From positions 1 through 64,000 of the forward strand of contig CAZXHT010000007.1 of the NCBI GenBank assembly GCA_964640665.1: 64,000 nt of DNA, written 5' to 3'. A model generated the notes under the pieces. The model did no database searches. It was not told the origin of the DNA and saw nothing but the letters and a program-made list of their open reading frames with translations. This document shows positions 1 through 6,769 of this stretch, piece by piece (the first letter of the stretch is position 1; the number at the start of each line of letters is the position of its first letter). Source of the DNA: DATKYQ01 sp964640665 (GTDB taxonomy: Bacteria > Myxococcota > B64-G9). The position numbers and the translations under genes are program-made.

Positions 1-49
1 ACCCCTAGCGTTGGTTACAATGTGAGCCAAAGCCGAAAAAAACGGGGCA

Positions 50-182
50 AAAAAACGGGGACGTTCCTCACAAAGTCACAAACGTTCCTTGCCCTTTCGG
101 TAAACCTGAGACCCAGAAAAAACGGGGACGTTCCTCACAAAGTCACAAACGTTCCTTGCCCTTTCGGTAAACCTGAGACCCA
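50..182. repeat. 67-bp tandem repeat, two copies, carrying the left end of a RAYT element
   Basis: Bases 50-115 recur at 117-182 with a period of 67 bp. Each copy contains the 29-bp motif (54-82 and 121-149) whose reverse complement lies at the other end of the element (1347-1375 and 2444-2472). The left end has therefore been duplicated together with about 38 bp of subterminal sequence. The stop codon of the transposase at 143-145 lies inside the second copy. Confidence 0.85.
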
Positions 183-1309
183 AAAAGTCTCTTGTCAACC
201 TCGCGCAACTTCTGCAATAGCAGTACCTGCGCTTTACCGGGGTCTCGCTCCTCGCCCCCGTTCAATTGTTTCTCTTCAATAAGCTTTATCACCTGCCGCC
301 TGATTCGCCTGACTATCCGCTCAACCGTGTCGGCCTCTTTTCGTATCCAGTCCTCACTTCTTATTCGGCTCAGAATTTGGGTCACCGCATGCGGCCTGGT
401 GTCAAACAAATCGGCAACGGATGTCTGCGGTCGACCCAACCGCGTGCACCAGATCCAGGCAACTAACTTGCGGCCCCTGACGGCTGTCTTGATGCGGGAT
501 TTCGAGAGCAACAGTTCACGATCGAGTCCAATCTCCGCACAAACAGCATGTAGGACATCAGCTGCCCCGATGGAAACTCGTGCGAATTGCTCTCGGTCTT
601 CATTTGACCGGGCCTGTTTACCAAATGCTTGAATGATGAATTCATCTGGACCCAGAACTGGATAGCTGATCTCCACTGGCCCGCTGGTAAGCCCCCGAAC
701 ATACCTGCCCATCTCTCTTGACATCTCGCCGGAAAATTCAGGACGCCGGGGATCGAGTCGCCCGGAGTCAACATAATCCGCGAAGGCATTTCTGGCGTCT
801 TCCACGTCATCCGCCAGACGACCCAACACAGGTTCGATATCGAGCCAATCCGGGGGGGTGACCTGACCCAAGTAAGCTCTGTGACTCGACCAAGAACTTT
901 GATCTGCCCGGCTGACTATGCCTGCTCGTACTGGGTTGTTGTGAACGTATCGTACAAGCTCGAGAGCATATGTCTCCGAATCACACAGAACACTCATCGG
1001 ACGCCCGGCCATCGCCGTTCCTATCCGACCAGTCTTTCTGTTGAGCCACCCTACCCAACTAGCATTGACTGCGCCTGTGAATGAACCCAAGGGTTGGGTG
1101 CCAAGCTGAATCACCAAATGAACATGCGAAGACATCAGGCAGTAGGCAAACAGCCGAGCGTCCGTCCGCGATAGTGCATTTGCCATACAGTCCAGATAAC
1201 GACTTCTCGCACCCTCAACGTCCAGCAAGAATGTATGGTTGTGAAACCGGCAGATCACATGAAAGAGCCCACCGGTCACATGTGGTCGTGCAAATCTCGG
1301 CATTGCCAT
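143..1309 (-). CDS. REP-associated tyrosine transposase (Y1/HUH family), full-length copy
   Basis: This 388-residue protein has the Y1 transposase core: the metal-binding HxH at residues 62-64 (SSHVHLV) and the candidate nucleophile Tyr121 in LVRYVHNNPVRAG, followed by the usual W/SSH motif. Such enzymes nick and rejoin single-stranded DNA at palindromic REP sequences. The C-terminal third contains a segment like the DnaA domain IV helix-turn-helix (around TSVADLFDTRPHAVTQIL), common in long RAYTs. The reading frame ends inside the left terminal repeat of the element. The start is the ATG at 1309. The first 345 residues are duplicated exactly in the next copy. Family assignment is firm; activity is not shown. 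Confidence 0.9.
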   Translation of the reverse strand: MAMPRFARPHVTGGLFHVICRFHNHTFLLDVEGARSRYLDCMANALSRTDARLFAYCLMSSHVHLVIQLGTQPLGSFTGAVNASWVGWLNRKTGRIGTAMAGRPMSVLCDSETYALELVRYVHNNPVRAGIVSRADQSSWSSHRAYLGQVTPPDWLDIEPVLGRLADDVEDARNAFADYVDSGRLDPRRPEFSGEMSREMGRYVRGLTSGPVEISYPVLGPDEFIIQAFGKQARSNEDREQFARVSIGAADVLHAVCAEIGLDRELLLSKSRIKTAVRGRKLVAWIWCTRLGRPQTSVADLFDTRPHAVTQILSRIRSEDWIRKEADTVERIVRRIRRQVIKLIEEKQLNGGEERDPGKAQVLLLQKLREVDKRLFGSQVYRKGKERL

Positions 1310-1326
1310 CCGAGAATGTCATTCGA

Positions 1327-2406
1327 CTAGATGCAAGTCAATCGAGTTTGTGACTTTGTGAGGAACGTCCCCGTTCTGAGCTTTATCACCTGCCGCCTGA
1401 TTCGCCTGACTATCCGCTCAACCGTGTCGGCCTCTTTTCGTATCCAGTCCTCACTTCTTATTCGGCTCAGAATTTGGGTCACCGCATGCGGCCTGGTGTC
1501 AAACAAATCGGCAACGGATGTCTGCGGTCGACCCAACCGCGTGCACCAGATCCAGGCAACTAACTTGCGGCCCCTGACGGCTGTCTTGATGCGGGATTTC
1601 GAGAGCAACAGTTCACGATCGAGTCCAATCTCCGCACAAACAGCATGTAGGACATCAGCTGCCCCGATGGAAACTCGTGCGAATTGCTCTCGGTCTTCAT
1701 TTGACCGGGCCTGTTTACCAAATGCTTGAATGATGAATTCATCTGGACCCAGAACTGGATAGCTGATCTCCACTGGCCCGCTGGTAAGCCCCCGAACATA
1801 CCTGCCCATCTCTCTTGACATCTCGCCGGAAAATTCAGGACGCCGGGGATCGAGTCGCCCGGAGTCAACATAATCCGCGAAGGCATTTCTGGCGTCTTCC
1901 ACGTCATCCGCCAGACGACCCAACACAGGTTCGATATCGAGCCAATCCGGGGGGGTGACCTGACCCAAGTAAGCTCTGTGACTCGACCAAGAACTTTGAT
2001 CTGCCCGGCTGACTATGCCTGCTCGTACTGGGTTGTTGTGAACGTATCGTACAAGCTCGAGAGCATATGTCTCCGAATCACACAGAACACTCATCGGACG
2101 CCCGGCCATCGCCGTTCCTATCCGACCAGTCTTTCTGTTGAGCCACCCTACCCAACTAGCATTGACTGCGCCTGTGAATGAACCCAAGGGTTGGGTGCCA
2201 AGCTGAATCACCAAATGAACATGCGAAGACATCAGGCAGTAGGCAAACAGCCGAGCGTCCGTCCGCGATAGTGCATTTGCCATACAGTCCAGATAACGAC
2301 TTCTCGCACCCTCAACGTCCAGCAAGAATGTATGGTTGTGAAACCGGCAGATCACATGAAAGAGCCCACCGGTCACATGTGGTCGTGCAAATCTCGGCAT
2401 TGCCAT
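1327..2406 (-). pseudogene. Second, 3'-truncated copy of the RAYT transposase
   Basis: Residues 1 to about 343 are identical to the full-length copy, including the HxH and Tyr121 motifs. The duplication joint then replaces the last ~45 residues with 16 residues read through the right inverted repeat of the upstream unit. The catalytic core is complete, so a truncated protein could still be active. It is listed as a pseudogene because its native C-terminus is missing. The start is the ATG at 2406. Confidence 0.75.
1347..1375 (-). repeat. Right terminal inverted repeat of RAYT element, copy 1
   Basis: These 29 bases are the exact reverse complement of 121-149 and 54-82. The core reads AACGGGGACGTTCC on the complementary strand. 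The sequence lies about 40 bp upstream of the transposase start codon at 1309. Confidence 0.85.
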
Positions 2407-2423
2407 CCGAGAATGTCATTCGA

Positions 2424-3422
2424 CTAGATGCAAGTCAATCGAGTTTGTGACTTTGTGAGGAACGTCCCCGTTCTGCTTGCCAGCGGCTCGTAGTAGGCTA
2501 TCTTGCGCCTGGCCGTCTGCAGGTAGGGGTTGTCATCGCCCGGGTACCTCTCGGCAAACTCCTTCCAGGCGGCCAGAAGCTCGCCGGCAGCGCCCTGTTT
2601 CGACTTCAGGCCTTCGTAGGCCCCGAGAATCTCCCGCGCGCGCTTTCGTCCGGCCTCGATCGCAGCCTTGCGCTCTTCTTCGGCCCTTTTCGCGGCATCC
2701 TCTTTTTCAAGCCGGGCCTCGAGCATGGCCGCGGCCTTGCGTGCCTCGCCCGCATGGGGATTGTCCACCGGGTAATCGAGCAGGAACTTTTGGTACCTTT
2801 CCAGCTTCTCCTGGCTGGTTCCCTGACGCGCGCTTCTGCCCAGCGCCAGCCAGGCCAGGTTCAGTGAGCGGCGGTACTCCCTGTCGCCGGCCCCGCCGGC
2901 CGGGGCCGCGGGTTGCTCCACCGCCGCGGGCTCGCCGCCGCCCCAGGCCCGTAGCTTGGCGGCCACCTTCTCGATGGCCTTGGCCAGGCTGCCCGTGTCG
3001 CAGGCGCTCTTCTCCCTGGCCGTGATGTCCGTCGTCGCCCGCCTCAGGTCGTACAATGACCCCGCCACCCGGCACCAGCCCTTGCCGATCTTCATGATGC
3101 CGGTGGTCAACAGCTTGTTGGCCGGTAGCTGCCTCCCGAGTTCTATCTGGCATTTCTTGTCGTAGCACTTCTTGAAAGATTTGGACGACTGCTTGAGCAG
3201 CTCTTTCTTTACGTCCCCGGGCGGCATGACCTGGTAGACGCCCCCGACGCCCATCTCGGTCACCATGATCTCGGTCAGCATGTCCCGCTTGCCCCCGGAC
3301 AGCCTGAGGAACTTGAACTGGATGTCGAACACGGCCACCACAGGCGGCCGCCCGGCCGCCAGGACGACGGGCGGGCAAAGGAGCACCGCCGCAACACACA
3401 ATGCCGGTAGAGTCGGCCTCAT
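2424..3422 (-). pseudogene. Secreted protein truncated at the RAYT element junction
   Basis: The native sequence runs from the ATG at 3422 (preceded by an AGGAGGG ribosome site) to about 2476. It begins with a signal peptide (VAAVLLCPPVVLA), then a domain of roughly 130 residues with the motif KKCYDKKCQIELGRQL, a Pro/Ala linker and a helical, Lys/Glu-rich region. Its last 16-17 codons come from the element. The N-terminal domain resembles the CsgG/TolB-like N-terminal region I associate with myxobacterial lipoproteins that end in SUMF1 or PEGA domains; that resemblance is from memory. The original C-terminus is not found on the far side of the element (bases 1-50), so it was probably lost. 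Confidence 0.6.
2444..2472 (-). repeat. Right terminal inverted repeat of RAYT element, copy 2
   Basis: This is an exact copy of 1347-1375, produced by the 1097-bp duplication. It marks the outer right edge of the element, 3 bp before the junction with the interrupted gene. Confidence 0.85.
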
Positions 3423-3466
3423 TGCAGGATCTCCCTCCTCGGTGAGTGAACGAATACAAATTGGAG

Positions 3467-3706
3467 TTATGCGATCCTTTGCATGGCATTTACGAAATCC
3501 CTGCCGGAAAGAGGCTCCGGAAGGGCCTTGCCATCCTGTTTGTACAAGGCGATCGTTTCCTCCACGATCTGACAGAGATCATCAAAGACCGCTCTGGGAT
3601 CATCACCGTGACAACCACCATAGAAAAGCTCGGGACAGCTTCCGATGAAACAATCGTCTCGATCCGACCACTCAACCAATTTGACGTACTTGTCTTTCTC
3701 ACTCAT
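3467..3706 (-). CDS. hicB: HicB-family antitoxin (module 1)
   Basis: This 79-residue protein has the partial RNase H-like HicB fold: the segment DRDDCFIGSCPELFYGGCHG followed by a helix (AVFDDLCQIVEETIALY). It should neutralise the adjacent HicA mRNA interferase and autoregulate the operon. It follows hicA with an 8-bp overlap, the usual HicA-HicB order. No separate C-terminal DNA-binding helix-turn-helix or ribbon-helix-helix is evident in this short form, so repression may require the HicAB complex. Confidence 0.8.
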   Translation of the reverse strand: MSEKDKYVKLVEWSDRDDCFIGSCPELFYGGCHGDDPRAVFDDLCQIVEETIALYKQDGKALPEPLSGRDFVNAMQRIA

Positions 3707-3902
3707 CTCGTTCAGACTCCTCTATGCAAAGACGAACCGCCTTCTCCTGATACATTTTGGCGTCGTCTCCTTCTTTTCCTGAAATTGTAACAGGTTTAGC
3801 CACCCTGGGATGAACGAAGTTCCTGTGGCTTCCCTTGCCTCCCCTGTCAACGAAACCAGCGCCAATCAAGTCACGTATCAGATCACGGATTTTACGCGCC
3901 AT
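3699..3902 (-). CDS. hicA: HicA-family mRNA interferase toxin (module 1)
   Basis: This 67-residue protein carries the double-stranded-RNA-binding-like HicA motif: the KGSHRNFVHP segment with the catalytic His of GSH, and VTISGKEGDDAKMYQEKAV after it. It is expected to cleave mRNA and stop growth when unopposed. The ATG at 3902 lies only 8 nt downstream of a consensus -10 box, so the mRNA may be nearly leaderless. hicB overlaps its 3' end. Confidence 0.85.
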   Translation of the reverse strand: MARKIRDLIRDLIGAGFVDRGGKGSHRNFVHPRVAKPVTISGKEGDDAKMYQEKAVRLCIEESERDE

Positions 3903-3907
3903 ATTCC

Positions 3908-3939
3908 GGTATTATACCCGCCGTTGGATGTCGTAGCAA
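3908..3939 (-). promoter_or_regulatory. hicAB promoter with overlapping palindrome
   Basis: On the minus strand, TTGCTA (3934-3939) and a perfect TATAAT (3911-3916) are separated by 17 bp. The -10 box sits in the 11-bp palindrome 3908-3918 (GGTAT-T-ATACC), a plausible operator for HicB or the HicAB complex. The start codon follows the -10 by 8 nt. Confidence 0.6.
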
Positions 3940-4004
3940 CAGTCAGTTGGTTTGAGGCATTCCGCGCTGTCAGCAAGACAGCATTGTGTATGACCCAGGG
4001 GCGC

Positions 4005-4020
4005 AGAACGGGGACGGTCT
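4005..4020 (+). repeat. Solo motif resembling the RAYT element terminus
   Basis: AGAACGGGGACGGTCT closely matches the outer part of the terminal repeat at 54-82 (AACGGGGACGTTCC). It stands alone in the spacer between hicAB and brnT. A similar sequence occurs at 45676-45689. It may be a relic end or a REP-like site; the match is short. Confidence 0.4.
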
Positions 4021-4060
4021 CAGGCTGGATGTATTCCTGCCGGCAAAGAGAATCTCGGCC

Positions 4061-4089
4061 TTGACATTTGTATATTGTTGTCATATACA
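4061..4089 (+). promoter_or_regulatory. brnT promoter and inverted-repeat operator
   Basis: TTGACA (4061-4066) and TATACA (4084-4089) are spaced by 17 bp, a near-consensus sigma70-type promoter. A perfect 7-bp inverted repeat (TGTATAT at 4069-4075, ATATACA at 4083-4089) covers the spacer and -10 box, as expected for autoregulation by the antitoxin. The brnT ATG starts 7 nt after the -10, the expected +1 position. Confidence 0.7.
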
Positions 4090-4095
4090 TGGTTT

Positions 4096-4419
4096 ATGGA
4101 CCTGGTTCTCGACCAATTGGCACGATGTACGGGTTTCGAGCGGGATGATGGTAACATCGAAAAGAACCGGATCAAGCACGGGGTCTCCCGGATGGAGTGC
4201 GAGCGGGTGTTCTTCAACCGTCCTCTCACGGTCGGCACCGATGCGAAGCACTCGCGTACCGAACCGCGATATTACGCCCTCGGGGAGACCGATTCCGGGA
4301 GGCGACTCTTTATCGTATTCACCGTTCGAGACGATCTTATCCGCGTCATCTCCGCAAGGAATATGAGTCGACGCGAGAAAAGGACATATCGACATGAAAA
4401 AGAAAAAGAAAATTCCTAG
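4096..4419 (+). CDS. brnT: BrnT-family (DUF497) ribonuclease toxin
   Basis: This 107-residue protein contains the BrnT core: NIEKNRIKHGVSRMECERVF, then YYALGETDSGRRLFIVFTV and the terminal RVISARNMSRREKRTY. BrnT is a RelE-fold ribonuclease that inhibits translation. The ATG at 4096 was chosen because it coincides with the predicted transcription start; the frame stays open to a TTG at 4075, but that lies inside the promoter. The antitoxin gene overlaps the 3' end by 26 bp, the toxin-first order usual for this family. Confidence 0.85.
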   Translation: MDLVLDQLARCTGFERDDGNIEKNRIKHGVSRMECERVFFNRPLTVGTDAKHSRTEPRYYALGETDSGRRLFIVFTVRDDLIRVISARNMSRREKRTYRHEKEKENS

Positions 4420-4669
4420 GTTCAAGACAGAGGAGCAGGAACGGGAGTTCTGGGCCTCGCACGACGCAACCGACTACATCGACTGGAGTAAGGCCAGGCG
4501 GATCGGTCTGCCGAACCTGAAACCGTCGACCAGGACAATCTCTCTCCGACTGCCGGAATCGCTGATCGAGGAGCTGAAACTGCTGGCCAACAAACGCGAT
4601 GTGCCCTACCAGTCCCTGCTCAAGATATTCCTGGCGGAACGCGTCGAACAGGAGCTGGGATCACACTGA
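4394..4669 (+). CDS. CopG/BrnA-type antitoxin
   Basis: This 91-residue protein starts with a Lys-rich segment and has the ribbon-helix-helix pattern near its C-terminus: TRTISLRLPESLIEELKLLA, then KRDVPYQSLLKIFLAERV. The N-terminal EREFWASHDATDYIDW segment is characteristic of CopG antitoxins that pair with BrnT toxins. It should bind BrnT and repress the shared promoter at 4061-4089. The start ATG lies inside brnT, so translation is probably coupled. Confidence 0.85.
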   Translation: MKKKKKIPRFKTEEQEREFWASHDATDYIDWSKARRIGLPNLKPSTRTISLRLPESLIEELKLLANKRDVPYQSLLKIFLAERVEQELGSH

Positions 4670-4748
4670 TTTCGGCATCCCGGAACCTTTACCTTGAGAA
4701 GTTGATTGGGGTTGATCCGGGAGGGCACTAGAACGTATTCTTCCACCC

Positions 4749-4994
4749 ATGGAAACTGAAACAGAAGAACAAGGCATACCCGGCGAGGTGCCAGAGACGG
4801 TCGACCCAGTGGAAGCCCGTTTTCGGGATCTTGTCGAGAAGGGTGACTTCAAAAACGCGCGCCGGATCATGTCGGCGGCGGAGGCGGGCAAGAAACTTTC
4901 GGGGCGTCTCGGCATCGACCCGCTGGCCCTGGCCGTGCTGGCCGGGTGCTTTCTTGCGCTGGTCGTGATCGCCTTAGTTACCCTGTTTCATTGA
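4749..4994 (+). CDS. Small single-pass membrane protein of unknown function
   Basis: This 81-residue protein has an acidic N-terminal half (METETEEQGIPGEVPETVD), a short amphipathic helix (RFRDLVEKGDFKNARRIMSA) and one hydrophobic segment at the very C-terminus (about residues 56-80). That makes it a tail-anchored type protein with the N-terminus in the cytoplasm. It ends 27 bp before proS and is probably cotranscribed with it. I do not recognise a family. The reading frame fits the codon use of its neighbours, but expression is unproven. Confidence 0.55.
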   Translation: METETEEQGIPGEVPETVDPVEARFRDLVEKGDFKNARRIMSAAEAGKKLSGRLGIDPLALAVLAGCFLALVVIALVTLFH

Positions 4995-5021
4995 ACGCCA
5001 ATACATTCGGGAGCCATCGAG

Positions 5022-6452
5022 ATGCAAGCCAGGATCACCCCGCGAGACAAGGATTACAACCAGTGGTACCTCGACGTCATCCAGCAGGCCGAGCTGGCCG
5101 ACTACGCGCCGGTCAAGGGCTGCATGGTCATTCGCCCCAACGGCTACGCCCTGTGGGAAAACATCCGGAACTTGCTGGACGAGATGTTCAAGGAGACCGG
5201 CCACGTCAACGCCTACTTCCCGCTTTTGATCCCTGAATCATTCATGAAGAAGGAGGCCCAGCACGTCGAGGGCTTCGCGCCGGAGTGCGCCGTGGTGACC
5301 CACGGGGGAGGAAGCAAGCTCGATGAGCCGCTCTACATCCGCCCGACCTCCGAGACGATCATCTGGAGCATGTACAAGAAGTGGATCTCGTCGCACCGCG
5401 ACCTGCCTCTGCTTATTAACCAGTGGGCCAACGTGGTGCGCTGGGAGATGCGCACGCGCCTGTTTTTGCGCACCACCGAGTTCCTCTGGCAGGAGGGACA
5501 CACCGCCCACGCCAGCGAGCAGGAGGCCGAGAGTGAGGCCCGGCAGATGCTCGAGGTCTACCGGCACCTGGCCGAGGACTACCTGGCCATCCCGATCATC
5601 CAGGGTATCAAGAGCGAGCGCGAGAAGTTCGCCGGCGCCGAGCGCACCTACTGCATCGAGGCCATGATGCAGGATCACCGCGCCCTGCAGGCCGGAACCT
5701 CGCACAACCTGGGCCAGAACTTCGCCCGCGCTTTCGACGTCACCTACCAGGACGAGCAGGGCCGGCGCCAACTCGTCTGGGCCACCAGTTGGGGTGTCAG
5801 CACGCGATTGATAGGTGCCGTGATCATGACTCACGCAGACGACCGCGGCCTGGTGCTGCCGCCGCGTATTGCCGCCACCAAGGCCGTCGTCGTCCCCATT
5901 CCCGGCAAGAAAACCGATCCCGCGTTGATAAACACCGAAGCTCACAAACTCGCAGACGAGCTGGGCCTCGGGCGGGCGGTACAGGTCGACGACCGGGTCA
6001 ACCAGAGCCCGGGGTTCAAGTTTCATCACTGGGAGAACCGCGGCGTACCCGTGCGCATCGAACTCGGCCCGCGCGATCTCGATGCCGACCAGGCCGTGGT
6101 GGTAAGACGCGACAGCGGCGAAAAGATCTCCGTGGCCCGATCCGAACTGGCGCGGAAAGTCACCGAGATTCTCGAAGACATACAGCAGAGCCTTTTCGAC
6201 AAGGCCAAAAAGATGCGCGACGATTTCACCTTCGATGTCGACGACCGTGAAAGTTTCATCGAAAAGCTCGATAATCCGGGCGGGTTTCTCCGCGCCCACT
6301 GGTGCGGCCGGGGCGAGTGCGAGGCGCAGATCCAAGAGCAGACAAAGGCCACCATCCGCTGTATTCCGCTCGATGCTCCCGAAGAGAAAGGAAGCTGCCC
6401 CTTCTGCGGCGGCGAGTCGCACGGGCGGGTGATCTTCGCCAAGGCTTACTGA
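5022..6452 (+). CDS. proS: Prolyl-tRNA synthetase, archaeal/eukaryotic-like (type 3)
   Basis: This 476-residue class II aminoacyl-tRNA synthetase charges tRNA-Pro with proline in the cytoplasm. The TSET motif (RPTSETIIW) and motif 2 (FLRTTEFLWQEGHTAH, near residue 148) identify ProRS. The short form lacks the editing insertion of the long bacterial type. The C-terminal domain has Cys residues likely to bind zinc (GRGECEAQ, CPFCGG) and ends in the conserved terminal Tyr (KAY), both hallmarks of the type 3 enzyme. The start ATG at 5022 gives the normal family length. Confidence 0.95.
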   Translation: MQARITPRDKDYNQWYLDVIQQAELADYAPVKGCMVIRPNGYALWENIRNLLDEMFKETGHVNAYFPLLIPESFMKKEAQHVEGFAPECAVVTHGGGSKLDEPLYIRPTSETIIWSMYKKWISSHRDLPLLINQWANVVRWEMRTRLFLRTTEFLWQEGHTAHASEQEAESEARQMLEVYRHLAEDYLAIPIIQGIKSEREKFAGAERTYCIEAMMQDHRALQAGTSHNLGQNFARAFDVTYQDEQGRRQLVWATSWGVSTRLIGAVIMTHADDRGLVLPPRIAATKAVVVPIPGKKTDPALINTEAHKLADELGLGRAVQVDDRVNQSPGFKFHHWENRGVPVRIELGPRDLDADQAVVVRRDSGEKISVARSELARKVTEILEDIQQSLFDKAKKMRDDFTFDVDDRESFIEKLDNPGGFLRAHWCGRGECEAQIQEQTKATIRCIPLDAPEEKGSCPFCGGESHGRVIFAKAY

Positions 6453-6459
6453 GGTAAAC

Positions 6460-6759
6460 TTGCACCCGCATTTTTCGAACTACTATCGTTTGTTCGCGAA
6501 GAGGCACGCAATCCTGCCCAGGACCGTGATCAGGACGTTGAAAGACAGGGGACTGACTCTGGCCGCCGCGGAGAGCTGCACCGGCGGCCCCACGGGCGGC
6601 AGCTTGACGAAGCCGGTCGGCACGGTCTATCTTGCAATAAGCGACGACGCCGGCACGGATGTCAGGCACAGGTTATTCTCGGCGCTGGATCGACAACTCG
6701 TTCGTTCATTTTCAGCCGAGGCTGCCCTGTCACTCATTCACCAGCGCCTAACCGCATAA
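6460..6759 (+). pseudogene. Remnant of a CinA C-terminal (nicotinamide-nucleotide amidase) domain
   Basis: The reading frame holds the start of the domain (LKDRGLTLAAAESCTGG) joined directly to its end (PTGGSLTKPVGTVYLAIS). In normal family members these are separated by roughly 60-80 residues that contain catalytic residues. The two halves meet at repeated Gly-rich codons (CTGG / GPTGG), suggesting deletion by recombination between short repeats. There is only a TTG at the 5' end and no good ribosome site. I interpret it as a broken pncC/cinA gene, not a functional short enzyme. Confidence 0.65.
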
Positions 6760-6769
6760 AAGGTGGTCG

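Larger units (their letters stand above)
54..2475 (-). mobile_element. RAYT-type element with internal tandem duplication
   Basis: The element consists of a left terminal repeat (two copies, 54-82 and 121-149), a full-length Y1 transposase gene on the minus strand, a right inverted repeat (1347-1375), then a second partial copy of the transposase and right end finishing at 2475. The terminal repeats are 29 bp and match exactly in inverted orientation. Its right end joins the gene truncated at 2476. RAYTs are single-strand HUH nucleases related to IS200/IS605 transposases and are usually linked to REP-type hairpins; long inverted ends are less typical. Whether it moves is unknown. Confidence 0.75.
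282..2475. repeat. Exact 1097-bp tandem duplication (282-1378 and 1379-2475)
   Basis: Base 282 aligns with 1379 and base 1378 with 2475, a constant offset of 1097. The two units are directly abutting, and flanking bases 281 and 2476 break the match. Each unit holds the first 1028 bp of the transposase reading frame, its upstream region and the right inverted repeat. No difference was noticed between copies, which implies either a very recent duplication or an assembly artefact. Confidence 0.85.

Noticed and set aside
50..182. 67-bp repeats considered as a CRISPR fragment
   Set aside because: Only two copies, no spacer between them and no cas genes; they carry the RAYT terminal repeat.
1327..2406. 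Second transposase copy as a distinct full gene
   Set aside because: It is identical to copy 1 up to the duplication joint and then reads through the inverted repeat, so its tail is not native.
5238..6422. 394-codon open frame antisense to proS
   Set aside because: High-GC shadow frame: the plus strand encodes a canonical ProRS with all class II motifs, and the antisense product has no recognisable domain or ribosome site.
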